From Amblyomma americanum (lineage: Eukaryota > Arthropoda > Arachnida > Ixodida > Ixodidae): a stretch of DNA of 64,000 nucleotides. The notes under the pieces were generated by a model. That model was not told the DNA's origin and did no database searches. It saw nothing but the letters and a program-made list of their open reading frames with translations. This document shows positions 23,601 through 35,650 of the stretch, piece by piece. Position 1 is the first letter of the stretch. Each line of letters starts with the position of its first letter. The stretch spans positions 139,474,343 to 139,538,342 of the forward strand of contig NC_135505.1 of the NCBI RefSeq assembly GCF_052857255.1, in the 5' to 3' direction. The position numbers and the translations under genes were made by a program.

Positions 23601-26600
23601 CCCTGAAAAAGGAAATTAGCTTGGAGGCAATCGAAACGTTTGAATATCACATGGATGTTACAGCTCGTATGCCACCCGTCATAAATAGCGAGAAGTATTC
23701 TCGCTGTGAAAACGGTTTCAGCGTTAATCACGCTAAGAAAATTTATTGATTACCACTTGAAACATATCGCCGGATTCTTTTCAACAGACAAGGGCAGAAA
23801 CTTGGACATGTTGATATCGGTGATTCTTGGCACAAGGGGTAGCGCTTGTGATGCGTGTATCTGTTCTTTGCCCGACGTCTTAATTTGCTCTACCCTTCAC
23901 GTCATAGATGTTTAATAGCCTCTATATGGGTTCGCCTGAAAATTACTGGAGTGCCATGGTGCCTCGCATAAGGTTGATCAGGTGTGCGGCGTACTCTCTA
24001 TTCTGTGCCGCACACTTCAAGAAGTAAAGATACGCTCCTACAGATGTAGGAGATGACGTCACTACCGTGGTTTTGAGCGGCAACGATGGTGGAAAGAAAC
24101 TGCTGCCGGGAGAGCCATCCAATGCTAAACGCATGCCTGTTTTTGTTTTAGTCGTTTGTAGACCGCCAATGGCGGCAATATTTCTTTACGCATTATTGTG
24201 GGCAGCAAGCTTTGTTGAGCATAGATGATAACACACTACCGCTCTACTTTATTGCAGGAGGACGATGCTTAAAGCAACCAACGAGGGCGACAATATTCCA
24301 GTCGAGTTATTCTGTGAGCATTTATAATATTACCCATTACACTTTGAACGACACGTCATTTTGGAAGCTTGCTGTTCGAAAATAAAAATAAAAAGATAGA
24401 TTGATAGACAGGATGTTTAACACAAAACGGCTGACAGCTTTCTCAGCTGTTTCATTAGCCTAGTATCTCATGCTTCAAAGGATCTTTAGTTGTGGCGTTA
24501 AAGCTTTAATGCTATTTCTTTCTTAAGTTCAGTGATTGCGACCGACCTATGCTTTTATAACTCCTTGTTGTATAAAGTAATATAAACAATTTTATTAGAC
24601 AACAAAATGCAGCAATAAAAATGCCTATATATCGCGGCCATTCGACGGAAAAGAATGAGACTGATAATTCTACAGGAAAATCACGCCTCATTGAAGGGCA
24701 TATTGCTAGGAAAGAATGAAAAGGGTGATGCTGGGACTATACCCGTGTCGTGCACTCTCGCAGTCTTTGCGGTCTACCATGTGTGTGGCCGAGATACAGA
24801 CACTGGCTGCCGGAGCTTTCGATCTGTATAACTAGGTTTAGAAGTGTTATACCGCAGCCGTTTCTTAACCACATTCAGAGGGAACCGCACATTCAGTTAT
24901 GTGTTGGCCAGCCTCACCACTTTCGTCGGGCTGTCGGACATCATGCGCTCCCGGCTCCTGCCCCATACGAAGACAGTGAAATAGCAAAATTTTCTTCACG
25001 CTCCTTTCTCTATATACCTCCTGAGCGCACACAGTTTATTCTGTTCTCACCCCACCCACCCCCACTCCCGCCGTTTCGTAGTTTGAATATATCACTGTAA
25101 AAGGCCCTGAGTCTACGCCTGTCTTTCTAGAACGACTCTATATGCGCTTTAAAACCTTTAAACATTTGCGGAATGATGCCTCTTCGTGCTTGAAGTAACA
25201 TCTACCACCTTTGTCAAAAGCAACGGAGCAATAGGGTTTGCTTCTGAGACGTATTACTTAGATCTTACGGCCCTCCTACGGACCAAGAGGTCCCGAAAGT
25301 TGAGGACAGGGGTTTTTATTATACACATTTAGAGCTCAAGACCTGCGATAAGTGTCCTCTTATACAGCTAAGAAGCAAAACTAATTGACCGGTTACGTTT
25401 GGTACAGAAGGTGTGTGGCTGTGGTTTTCGCAGTCCTAATCTCTGTGCTCGTGGCCAGTCGGTGGGCCACCCCTAAATCTTTTTTTGGTGTGGTGTGACC
25501 GCCAGCGAGCCAATGGCAAATCAGCATATTTGAACCGGATGTCAACAGTCACCATGCATGTGTGCTTTCAGCAGGCTCTTTGAACTTACTGTGCTAACTC
25601 AGGCTTCACCGCTTGATTCAGCATTCGCGGCAGCACATTTTGCATATGGTGCAAGTAAAGAAGACTGCGGTTGCTCTAGCTCTCACAGGGTTGCTTCTGG
25701 CTCACATACCGTGCTGCATTCAGCTATTATTTTGGGCAACTTTAGTAAAATGTGGTTCAAAACATGGGCAGTTAGAGGTAATAACTACTCTTTTTCACAG
25801 CAATTGAAACCCATGGTACATTCTGCAGTGCCAGCGCAAGTGCAGCCGTTGTCAAATATTTCCCGGGAATTTCTCGTCAGGACACACTTCCCCATGCAAT
25901 TGCGAAAATGTAAGTGCGTTGTACTAATTAATCTTTACTTGTTCTTATGAACAAAAAAAAAACAGAAAAAGAATGAATGCCACACACGAGAGATTTCATG
26001 CTGAGCGCCAGCGGCGAGCTGTATTTTTACACACATAGTGATGGTTCTTTGGAATTAGCTTCGTCAAATAAAATAACAATTAGCCTAATATGTGATTAAC
26101 AGATTATAGCCACGAATATTTGATAGGTATTTGCTACGTTGAAGAGGCGAGCTTTGCTTAGAATGCAGAGAAGAGAGCTAAAGTACCCTGCGAAAAGCCT
26201 CCCGAGTGCTAGAAAGGCTGAAAACAAATTTTCCTGCTACTGACCAAATCCACTGTGCACATTTAGTGTGCATGCGACTTTTTATGCACGAGAAACACTC
26301 GGAAACCATTTTTCTTTGTTGTCCGCAGCTTCGGCTCAAGCACGTATCCAAACTTTCTTCCGTCAGACAAAAGGATCATGAAACAAACCTTCTCGTAAGT
26401 ATTAATTTTGCTTTCGCCTCTGGCAATTCTGTCCAGAAAGGTGGTTTATAAATCCTGCTTTGATTGCACGTAGAATACATCGAAGATAAATCAAAAATAA
26501 CCGATTGCAATATAATTCTGAGGTTACACGTTAGCATGGTCATGCAGTGAATAAAATGACTTCTAAGAGTGGCTTGTGCGACGCAGAACGTAAATGCAGA

Positions 26601-27194
26601 AATGACTAAGAACATGGTTGATTGAAATGTTTTTGCTGCAGTATCAACGAGAATATTATAGCAGCGAGACCCGCTAATGCCTGCATTCTGAAAAATCCAG
26701 GCGCTAACAAACAACGACCCAGATGGGACACAGCCCTTTTTTGTGAGCGCCTGGATTTTTTTTATAATGAACGTATACCCACTAGCTCAGTTTTCTGGCC
26801 TGTTGAGCTGATACTTGATCATGTCTATGCAAAGTAATAGTTTGCTGGGAGACCACACAAAAATAATCACGAGCAATAATTATAGAAAACAGCTTAGTCT
26901 TGATAATCGCAGTAGAGTCATGTCTTCGCGGCTTCGTAAGTTGTCCACTATGTGCAGTAAACATTATTGGTGTACTTTCTGGAAAAGTCTTTCGGACTGA
27001 GGTCACCAGTAAACCAATTTATTCTTAACATTGGTGACTCCGTAAAGAGTCTCCGAATTCCTTCCTCGAGGTTTTCTGACCTCAAAGGCAATCAGGTTCT
27101 TAGGAAGTAATACCTCTATTAATTGTATTTCAGACGGTGTCACGTCAACACGTCCACAAATCGTGAAGACAACAAGACAACGGGAACCAAATAG
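17049..27194 (+). CDS. Gene 2: metalloprotease-like secreted protein (pseudoprotease), 238 aa
   Basis: Predicted exons: 17049-17121 (signal peptide), 20894-21051, 22177-22239, 22874-23004, 24258-24313, 25801-25909, 26329-26394 and 27134-27194 (stop TAG 27192). All have AG/GT borders and phases join without a break. The first exon encodes MPVFSHIALCLWVIASSVST, a clear signal peptide, and ends in phase 1 as the next exon requires. The 22177 to 26394 exons are each identical in length to those of gene 1. Residues include VTVHAKVLYDD, LEDLKELFQKV, ENVTK, DGPKTLEKLKKYG, THGTFCSA..AAVV and the tail SRCHVNTS. The position of the zinc helix reads HAIAKIFGSST, so only the first His and the Gly of HExxHxxGxxH remain. 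No propeptide is evident. Inferred: secreted, non-catalytic relative of tick salivary reprolysins. The first exon is the least certain one because several kb of repeats separate it from the second. Confidence 0.68.
17348..17671 (+). mobile_element. Ruka-type SINE, 5'-truncated at the B box
   Basis: Begins at CCCGGGTTCGAACCCG and ends in about 70 bases of (ATT)n. A perfect 10-base target-site duplication, ATTGCGTTTG, lies at 17338-17347 and 17669-17678, so the truncation happened at insertion. Confidence 0.9.
17679..18634. other. First intron of gene 2, unannotated part
   Basis: No open frame or repeat family recognised. Confidence 0.35.
18635..19632 (+). mobile_element. Penelope-like element remnant
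   Basis: The frame 18687-18803 reads CGKHYTGQTGRCLNDRLREH, then HLGIHCKDC, the typical GIY-YIG endonuclease core of Penelope-like retroelements. The reverse transcriptase is absent. The piece begins with GGGACAAAGGACGAGGCAAG at 18635-18671, and an inverted copy of that sequence lies at 19596-19632. A Ruka-type SINE has inserted between them. Confidence 0.75.
18958..19213 (-). mobile_element. Ruka-type SINE, 5'-truncated
   Basis: Minus-strand copy from the AATAAT tail to CCGACCGCGGCGG. The tRNA-like head upstream of that is missing. It is inserted in the Penelope remnant. Confidence 0.85.
19811..20115 (+). mobile_element. Ruka-type SINE, full length
   Basis: Starts CCGCCGCGGTGGCTCAGTGG, has the B box GGTTCGAACCCG, and ends CCATTTCCTTTCCCC. 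No triplet tail. Confidence 0.88.
20307..20375 (+). repeat. Dispersed repeat with CT-rich end
   Basis: GCATACTGGGCGTCGCATAG followed by TTAACCTCCCTGCC and a (CT)n run. An inverted partner lies at 29483-29549. Confidence 0.65.
20484..20592 (-). mobile_element. Ruka-type SINE fragment
   Basis: Covers the middle of the element only, from the TAATTTC..CACTTGGGG block to GCCGCCGCGGTCGGG, with scattered differences. Confidence 0.7.
20727..20820 (-). mobile_element. Old Ruka-related SINE fragment
   Basis: Diverged minus-strand copy containing GGGTTCGAATCGCC and the TTTCGATGGAGGCGAAA block. It ends about 70 bases before the second exon of gene 2. Confidence 0.55.
21052..22176. other. Intron of gene 2
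   Basis: Intron between the 158-nt and 63-nt exons. AT-rich, no repeats or frames recognised. Confidence 0.5.
23005..24257. other. Intron of gene 2 with a GC-rich patch
   Basis: Most of it is AT-rich. 23320-23490 is GC-rich and non-coding in appearance (GCCAGATGGCGCCATG palindromic core), and one TGACGTCA lies at 24054. Confidence 0.45.
24314..25800. other. Intron of gene 2
   Basis: Intron between the 56-nt and 109-nt exons. The matching intron of gene 1 is 5.3 kb because it holds the transposase gene. No exon for the missing zinc-binding motif was found here. Confidence 0.5.
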
Positions 27195-27283
27195 TTCTCA
27201 AAACCAGCATAAGAAAACTAGTTTTTACATGAATGTGGATTTTTTTTCTGAGTAGCAACTGAAACACCGAAACATACCCTCAG

Positions 27284-27289
27284 AATAAA
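27284..27289 (+). terminator. Polyadenylation signal of gene 2
   Basis: AATAAA lies 90 bases after the stop codon of gene 2, in a context (CAGAATAAAATTGG) like that after gene 1. Confidence 0.55.
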
Positions 27290-28290
27290 ATTGGCAAGGT
27301 ATTTTTTCTTCACCTCCTTAGCGAGAAATTTTGGAAGCTTTGCTGTTTTGTGTTGTACAGGAGATGTCTTCAGGGTCACCTTGACGGCGCGAAAACTGCA
27401 TCATTCGCGCATAGGTCGAGGGGGAAATTCCTAGGTGGGACAAAATTTTTAAAAACAGCGCGAATTAGACCAGGACTAAAGGAAGACAAACACAAAGTCG
27501 TTATCGAATTCACACTGTCCTTGAAATTGGCGTACAAACTCGCCCAAGCATCAGTCCTAACGAGGTACAAGTCAGCCAAGGCTCAAATTTCGTAGTTTAA
27601 ACTGCAAAATAAATCGTTACTTTAAACTCCAAGTACTACTGCAACGCAATTTTACTTTGCCTAGAATGCTTCCAATCCGGCTGAGTATGTCGTGAAACTA
27701 ATCGCGACAGAGTTGCATGCTTTGTAGAAAACTGGTAGCTTTGTTGCAGGCGTTTAAAAAGCTCTGTAGCAAATGAAGCGTGTGCCCAGCACCGTTTGGC
27801 CCAGTTAGCCAAGTTACCGGATATAACATTCGTGAGGCTGAATTGAGAGCTCCCTTCAAGCCGCACCCCCTGGAAGTGAACGGACTGCGGACTATGTGCA
27901 GTGAAAGACAGGAGAATAAAATGCCGCTGGATTGTCCCTAGTTTGGTACACTGTGGTGAAGTTTTTTAGAAATTTCAGGTGCCGTTATCATGCCAAAGCC
28001 GTGGGTAGCCGTCGGGGGCATGTACTCGCACGTCGCACAGTAATACCCAACGATTCTGGACAAAACCATTTTTCAACGGGAAATAGTTTATGAACGCAAT
28101 TTTGTTATATATTACAAGATTTAACTATAACAATTTGTATATCAGCAGGCTTGCTTTTTTTCTGCGACTTACGTTTTTATTATCAACAAAAACGTTCCCC
28201 ATTGGTTTTCTAAGACAGTCTTAGCTACTCGAAGCGAGCGATAGAAACACTTCAGTCGGAAAGTTTTAGACGCCTAGGAAATGTGGCCGT
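27290..28290. other. Spacer after gene 2
   Basis: No recognisable gene. An 81-codon frame at 27350-27595 overlaps a 67-codon one on the other strand and has no known domain. Confidence 0.35.
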
Positions 28291-28298
28291 GCTTATTC

Positions 28299-28596
28299 GC
28301 CGCGGTGGCTCAGTGGTTAGGGCGCTCGACTACTGACTGGGAGTTCCCGGGTTCGAACCCGACCGCGGCGGCTGCGTTTTTATGGAGGAAAAACGCTAAG
28401 GCGCCCGTGTGCTGTGCGATGTCCGTGCACGTTAAAGATCCCCAGGTGGTCGAAATTATTCCGGAGCCCTCCACTACGGCACCTCTCTCTTCCTTTCTTC
28501 TTTCACTCCCTCCTTTACCCTTCCCTTACGGCGCGGTTCAGGTGCCCAACGATATATGAGACAGATACTGCGCCATTTCCTTTCCCCCCAAAACCA

Positions 28597-28638
<42 letters not shown>
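28299..28638 (+). mobile_element. Ruka-type SINE, full length
   Basis: Complete from CGCGGTGGCTCAGTGG to an (ATT)n tail. The short sequence TTATTCGC on both sides is a possible target-site duplication. Confidence 0.92.
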
Positions 28639-28639
<1 letters not shown>

Positions 28640-29149
28640 GCTGAGGTGTGATTACGTGTGAACATATTGCTAAAAAGTATTAAAAAACTATGTAATATAT
28701 GCGTAGCTCAATATAGATATGTCGTGGTAAGTAGTTCGTATAATACTGTGGGAAGTGGATATTTTATTGCTCGCAACAAAGTTAATTACGGCTGTTAGTA
28801 ACGTTTGTGCCCTGCACTGTACACAGGACAATACGCAGTAACGGCATAGCCAGATGCGTTCGATTTGCGGATGAGTATGTCTTCCGATCTGAACCATATC
28901 CTTCTTTCTATCTAAAAAAAAAAAGTCAGCGAATGTAAACGTTTAAATCGTGGTTCATGCTGTACTGAAACCATTCGTCATTTGCTTTTATCAACGATAC
29001 GTGAAGGCGTGCAACTGAACCTGCTTGTATCCCGGTTCCGGTTGCCAGAAAAAAAGGCGACTCGATATTTGTTCAACTTCGTCTAATCTTACATCTTTTC
29101 GTGGCTTTTGTCAGCTCAGCTCCCTGCGCAATAAAATACAATCCCTCAT

Positions 29150-29392
29150 CGGCTCCGCGTTTCGGTCGAGGCAAAACGCTAACGCGCCCGTGTGCTGTGC
29201 GATGTCAATGCACGTTAAAGATCCCCAGGTGGTCGAAATTATTCCGGAGCCCTCCACTACGGCACCACCTATCTTCCTTTCTTTCTTCTTTCACTCCCTC
29301 CTTTTTCCCCTCCCCTATGACGCGGTTCGGGTGTCCGCCGAGATGCGAGACAGATACTGCGCCATTTCCTTTCCCCAAAAACCATTTCAATT
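29150..29392 (+). mobile_element. Ruka-type SINE, 5'-truncated
   Basis: Starts in the element body (CGCGTTTCGGTCGAGG) and runs to CCCCAAAAACC. It is more diverged than most copies. Confidence 0.8.
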
Positions 29393-29482
29393 TCAACATT
29401 GCCAGACATTACCTAACCTCTCCCACCCCCCGCCCCCACCAAAAAAAAAAGTTTGCAGTCAAAGAGCGGCGACCTTACGTGA

Positions 29483-29549
29483 TTCTAGAGAGAGAGAGAG
29501 AAAGAAAAAAGGAAGGGCAGGGAGGTTAACTAGGCGACGCCCGGTATGC
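29483..29549 (-). repeat. Dispersed repeat with CT-rich end, second copy
   Basis: Minus-strand match to 20307-20375 (GCATACCGGGCGTCGCCTAG, TTAACCTCCCTGCC, then CT repeats). Confidence 0.65.
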
Positions 29550-29768
29550 TACCTTACACGTGGGAAAGGGAACGGAGGGAGAGATACAAAGAGGAGGGAG
29601 CAAAGGGAGATGACTTTTCCACATGGCCGTTGGCCAGTACTTACTGGGTACACAGGGCACACACTGATAGATAACAAACGTGCGCTCAGTCCTGAGTACT
29701 TTAAACCACGTGATTCAACGTATACCAAAAACATCCGAACTCCATCAGACCCTGAACTCCCGCCTCAT

Positions 29769-30090
29769 AATAATAATAATAATAATTGGTTTTTGGTGGA
29801 ATGGAAATGGCGCAGTATCTGTCTCATATATCGTTGGACACCTGAACCGCGCCGTAAGGGAAGGGATAAAGGAAGGAGTGAAAGAAGATAGGAACGAATA
29901 GGTCCGTAGTGGAGGGCTCCGGAATAATTTCGACCACCTGGGGATCTTTAACGTGCACTGACATCGCACAGCACACGGGCGCCTTAGCGTTTTTCCTCCA
30001 TAAAAACGCAGCCGCCGCGGTCGGGTTCGAACCCGGGAACTCCGGATCAGTAGTCGAGCGCCCTAACCACTGAGCCACCGCGGCGGGGCT
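29769..30090 (-). mobile_element. Ruka-type SINE, full length
   Basis: Complete minus-strand copy with a short (AAT)n tail, flanked by a 9-base duplication CCGCCTCAT (29760-29768 and 30091-30099). Confidence 0.93.
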
Positions 30091-30099
30091 CCGCCTCAT

Positions 30100-30820
30100 G
30101 GCTGGCGTTTTGCTTTTTTGGCTACAGATGGCGATATGCTGGGAGTTCGTACATGAAACGGCCTGGCTCGTATATCGATGTCTGTTAGAAACAGCGGTCA
30201 CAAGAAAAGAAATGGCGTCATTTCCGGTTGCCCAGGTCTGTTACTACGTATAGTCCTGCGTACAGTGCACGATACAAACGTTACTAACAGTCACAACCTA
30301 CTTTGTTGCGAGCATTACAATATTCGGTTCCCACAGAACTATACTTTTTACGACATATTTCTCAAGTAAAGATTAAATTAATTAATGTGGTGTAGAAAGA
30401 AGCCGATTGTATATTTGTTAGGCAATCAGTTTTCGCATTTGAGAGACTAGGAAACATAAAGCTCACTGCAAAGATCTACGATGGACAGCGATGCGCTTTG
30501 TCAGGATTATTAGCTTTAAGTTCGACGCTTTTTTATTGCACATGAGTTCTCTCCTAGAATTCAAGCGCTTTTACATGTTTTTTTACAAACCCTGACGAGA
30601 TCTCAGTCGCCATCTGCTAAGACCACGCGGTTAATCCTTCGTGTGTCCAGAAAGACCCATGCGAGCATGGCCTTCTAAAGAGAGAAATACAGAGCCTGAA
30701 TTTGTTATCATTGCAAACCCAGTAATGCCTAACACTAGCTAAAGTACACGTCAATGTAAAAGACAAGTGGTAAGATGTCCGCTGCTTTGATCCTTTTTAC
30801 ATGTAACCTAACGCTAACCA
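30100..30820. other. Spacer, nothing recognised
   Basis: No coding frame of note and no repeat recognised. Confidence 0.35.
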
Positions 30821-30824
30821 CGCT

Positions 30825-32330
30825 AACAGCCCTGGGGCGGAGTCAATGTCTATAATGGGTGCCAAGCCCTTCTTTTCATTTAGCCCTGTCTGCTATTTTC
30901 AACCTCACTCAAGACAACTTTGAGGAAATAGCAAAAGGAAACTATCATAAGGTCATCGTAAGGTCTAATGAGCAATGTTGAGTGTCCGTTGTAGAAAATA
31001 TGGTTTCTGCTGAGGTCACTAAGTGCCTATTATATTTTGGTCGTGAGCTCAATGTAGCGGTTAGACCACCAGCTCTGGAGTCTGCAGGAGGAGCCCTACA
31101 CAGCAATTATCCCCCCCCCCCAAAAAAAAAATACCAGATGAAACATACCGACAAACTCTACTGTTGCGTGTCTCATACTCGCAGCTTTTGCTTTTACACT
31201 TAGGTGAGCTGGTATAAAAATAACACCACATGAAGTAATCTGAAAGGAGGTCTGTTCACAGGGGTTATATGTCCGCCAGTTTGACGCTTTTCACACACAA
31301 GATAACGGTGAACACACGAAGGGTTCTTGGAAGGAGTCAATGTCCACTATAGACGTCTGGATTTCTTTTTATTTTGTTCTGTCTGCTCTTTTCAACGTCA
31401 CGTCAACACAACTTAGAAGAAATAGCAAAAGAGAACCAAGCATAAGGTCTTCTCATAAAATCATAATAATCATAAATCATAAATCATGAAATCTTCCGGT
31501 TCGTGCCGGGGTGGCAGAGTCTATTTTATTTTGCTCCTGAGCTCGAGGTAGCGGTTACGCCACCGGCTCTGGAGTCTGCAGGGAGAGGCGTATATAGCGA
31601 TTACCATAAAAAAATACTGGGTAATGCAAATCAGTCACACACACATTACTATGGCGTGTCCTATACGCACAGCTTTTGCGTTTACCATTGGGTGAGCTCG
31701 TATAAACATAAAAGCCTGTTCACAGGGTTGACGTGTCTGCCGGCTTGACGCTTTCAACATAAAAGATAACGGTCATCATATGAAGGGTTCATGGAAGGAG
31801 TCAATGTCCACAACGGGCGTCTGGTTTTCTTTATATTTAGCCCTGTCTGCTCTTTTCAACTTCACGTCAAAACATCTTAAAAGAAATCGCAAAAGGAAAC
31901 TATCATAAGGCCACCATAATGTATGATGAGGAATATTGAGCGTCTGTTCGAGAAATTTCTCTCGTTCCTGCTGTAGTGGCTGAGTGTCTATTTTATTTTA
32001 GTACTGAGCTCGACTTAGCTGATTCCACCGCCGGCTCTGGTGTCAGCAGGATACAAAGACAAACATCAAAAAATACCAACTGCCACAAATTGGTCTCAAA
32101 CTCTCTATTATGACGTGTTTCATACCTGCTGCTTTGGCATCGGAACTGTGGTAAGCTGGTGTCAATTATGCGATCTCACCAGCAGATTTGCAGGAAGGTC
32201 TGTTTACAGAGATTAGCATTAAAAAAAACAAGTTGTTCCAGATAAATCAGAGGCTCTCTACTATGGCACTTCTCATACCCGCTGATAAGGCTTCAGAACT
32301 TGCGTAAGCTGGTATTAATCATACCAGCTT
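30825..32330 (+). repeat. Tandem array of ~470-bp units
   Basis: Three successive units start with GAGTCAATGTC at about 30840, 31336 and 31798, each followed by a block with CCCTGTCTGCT or TTCTGTCTGCT, AAATAGCAAAAG-like sequence, GAGCTCGA or GAGCTCAA, and GCTCTGGAGTCTGCAGG. A partial fourth unit lies at about 32180-32330. Units differ by perhaps a fifth of positions. Confidence 0.75.
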
Positions 32331-32494
32331 CCCCAAGTGTGCATATTAATCATTATTAGGTCCTCTTGCTTTTTTAGTGTGCTACATTTAGAGCTTCCAG
32401 TCAGCCGCTTAGTTGTCTGCAGGGACCCTTTATGTGCCCACAGGAATGTGGGCAACCTGCCCTTGGAATCCTACCTGGCATCTAGATGGCCCCT

Positions 32495-32611
32495 TAAGGT
32501 GCCAGGTGAGCCACCTGGGTCATGTGACCTTCTGACGTCATCACAACCTGCCCATCGGATAGTGAGCAAACTGACCACTGTTGCAGGTAGCAGTTAATTA
32601 ATGATTGGTCA
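32495..32611 (+). repeat. Dispersed repeat, copy 2 of 2
   Basis: Partner of 9005-9125, same orientation. It carries one of the twelve TGACGTCA palindromes (32533). Confidence 0.6.
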
Positions 32612-35530
32612 CTGGAGAAGATCAGTCTGGGCATAACAAGCCCCCCCACCCCCACCCGAAATTTTTTCGAACTGTCACGCACCGCTCACCAAAGCAACCA
32701 CCGGCGCCGGAAGTTATTCTGGATTTTGTCACCTACAATGCCTTTTTCTCATTCTGGCGCGAACGGGCAATTACGAAAATGTATGACTGTTCATAGCGCA
32801 GAAATTTGTGCGCTTCATTGTAACAGTTAGCATCATGATCAAAATTACCATGCGAATACGAAAATTTTGAGGACATCAATAACCGATTTTGATTGACCTT
32901 GCTCATTGAAAGCCCTGCCCACGCTGTGTTTCCCAAGCTGCACTCTCGGATATTGGTTATTTCAACTTGCGGCATCATTCGTGGCTTCCGTTTGTCCTTT
33001 TCTTTCCTTTTTATCTACCTGCTTTTATTTGTTCTTTGAATCAAAGGAATACCCTTCTTTATTATGGGTGCAGAATAATGGTCGCCAAGCGGGCAGTTAA
33101 AAAATACATACTTTCGTATTGATTTCTGCATTCTTCCTCTATTATTCTAACCATATGGTGCTGTCGCGACCGCAGCAAGGCCCAAGTACATATCGCGACT
33201 TCTGCTATCATAGTTTCGTTCTTGCCTGGATCGTCTGTCTTTCCGCGTGTAAAGTTTACTATCTGCGATTGCGCAAGATGTTTATTTGCCCTGTTTGACG
33301 CATTGTATGCAGTGACTTTTGCTTAGATACGTACATTTAATGGATACATACGTGTATTTATATATCTTGATGCGAGGTTTTGCGCATGCATAAAGCGACT
33401 TTGTTTCCAGTGACACTTTCTTGTCCTTTATCAAGTTGTATCTTCGCAGTTCCAATACTCCATTTTATCTTCGCACTTATAATGCATATTTTGCAGAACT
33501 CCTCGTTTATACATGTGCTCGCTGTTGAGAATAAAATTTCTGTGCAATTACTCGCAATACATGAGCGGTGACAGCTGTTGCTGCGCAGCACACTGGAACG
33601 AAGAACAGCGTCATTGAGATTTTTCCCTGGCCGTTGGATATGTACAAAAATCTAATGGTTCTTGAACGACAAAGATTCATTAAAATGTTTGTCCTCTACT
33701 TGCTAATTTCATGGCCTTTACGTCTTTCACATCAGCCCCATGCACTGCTTTGCTGGTTTCGGACTGATATAGTTTTCGACTTTTTGTCGAGTGATATTTT
33801 CTTTACTAATTAAATACGCAAAAATATTGAACAATTCGTATCAGTTTTGTCTGCCACGATTTTTAATACATACGACTACATTCTTTTATTTAAATAATAG
33901 ATATTTCACTCGTCTAGACAGTGCGTAGCGCTATCTAATGCACAATGGCATTGTCAATGGCAATGCAGTTATTATTCTTCCGTTTGATTCCTCCACACAT
34001 TCTATGCGGAGGCCGCCCTGCAGCATGAGCCGCCCCCCCCCCCCCCCCCCCCCCACCGAACAAAATTTCTGGCTACGCCACTGGCCATGTTTATGTGTTG
34101 CAAGGTCGCTATAGAACTGGATTTGGAGTTAATGGCACCTTTATTTTGGCTTTGTCATCCCATATGTTGGAGGAAGTCCGTCATTAACTTTTTATCGTTT
34201 GTTGTGTTTAAGATTTGCTTTGCTCCAGACGCCTTGAGGAAGCTATGTATAGCGCCCTCTTATGCCGCACCGCAGAAGCGCTAAGATCGGCGCTCAAAGA
34301 TGGCGCTGAGATCTTGAAGAGAAGACTGCAGATGAGTGGCGCCTGTTGTGTCCGTGTGTGCGCGAGCACAGTACCGGCAGTTCAATTCCAGAAGCTTGCT
34401 GCGGTGGTTCTCCTTTACTGGCGCTCCACTGTGGCCTCGCGATAGCCAACAGTTGTAGCCCTTTGTGGATTCATAACAAAGCTATGAGCTCCATTTCTAA
34501 CACGAGAGCGTTAAGGAGCTCGTGAGGTGGAAAAGCCAGCGTCGTCATAGTCTAAGGCTGCAACTGCTGCCGTGGCTCCGTCGCGTCGTCAGTGCAAGTA
34601 AAACCTTGCGCAAGCTTTTCACTTCTCGCGGAGGCCACCAGGGGCGCTGTAAGTGAGTCTGACGTCACTGTTCGTCCTTGATGAGGTGGAGTCGAAAGTT
34701 TCCATTGCGCACGGGTGCCTCTGGAAGCAGTGCGGAGTGATGCCGTCATGTGGAGAGTATAAGGAACTGACGCTATCGCGTTCCAGCCTTAAGGCAGAGC
34801 TTAAGCGTCTCACAAGTTTTTTTTTGTTTATCGAATACTTTCTCTGTTTCGAGTGTTGGCAGTCACCCACACGAAGCTGTGGCATTAATACAGGTAAACA
34901 AGATAATATTCGGTGTATTTAATGCGGAACATTCATGTCACAAGGTTTTCCCAACCGGCATATTCAAGCACACGGCATATATTATGGAACACGCTCGCTT
35001 TATGGAGTGATCTCACGCTTTGGTGTATAGATGGATAAATGACAATTTCTGCATTAAATCCTGTGTGGTGAGTGCAGAATGCTGTGTGTGATTGCGCCGA
35101 TTTATGCCGGACATTTTCGCCAATATACTTTTTACCGAGCCTTTTTGGGACAGCGCGAACATGTGCCATTCGTCACCTTGCCAAGAAACAGCAAACGGCT
35201 CTGAAAACTGAATGATGATCACCACAGCAGAAGAGACTGCGAAGTTTTCTTTTTGTTCCCTGTATGTCGGCGTTTCTGAAAAGCTTTGCACAGATTGAAT
35301 GCGATATTTCTTCGCGAAGGTTAAACATACGTGATTAAAACACTTTTACTTACTTTAGAAAGTTACATGCAACTAGAAAGAAGCTTTATTCTTTGTAGAA
35401 TGCTAACTTCAGAGTTTTGCCCAAATTTGAGTGTCGCCGCACATCGCTAAGGCGTAGGCTGCACTAGTGCTTGACAGTTTGTTTCGCCTCCTGTTTATTC
35501 TTACTGGTAGTTTGCTTTTCCGGGCAAACT
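32612..35530. other. Spacer with a poly-C run
   Basis: Mostly unremarkable. A run of about 25 C lies at 34030-34054, TGACGTCA at 34660, and a short GCCTTAAGGC..GCTTAAGCG palindromic motif at 34786-34810, similar to one at 9320-9350. No gene recognised. Confidence 0.4.
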
Positions 35531-35533
35531 CTG

Positions 35534-35650
35534 TCTTTTCTTTAGCCTCCTAGTTTCTTCTCCATAGATAACTACTGGCGAGATACAACTCACGTGTGCT
35601 TTCTTTGGAAGCGATACTGGCATGCGGCTGTTCATTACTTGAGGGTACCG
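35534..35650 (-). mobile_element. RTE-type LINE fragment (end of RT domain)
   Basis: The minus-strand frame reads YPQVMNSRMPVSLPKK and then ISPVVIYGEETRRLKK. It aligns with SQIMNGSSPISLRRK and LPVLTYGAETWRLRK at 40370-40490, a region of RTE reverse transcriptases. Confidence 0.6.

Noticed and set aside
26290..26310. Peptide MHEKHSE as a possible zinc motif near gene 2
   Set aside because: HEKH has one residue too few for HExxH, and no splice sites allow it in phase.
28299..28375. tRNA-like sequences with A and B boxes
   Set aside because: They are heads of SINEs with target-site duplications and tails. No clean tRNA gene with a plausible anticodon arm was seen.
30825..32330. Tandem repeats as a CRISPR-like array
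   Set aside because: Units are ~470 bp, diverged throughout and in a eukaryotic genome; there is no repeat-spacer pattern.
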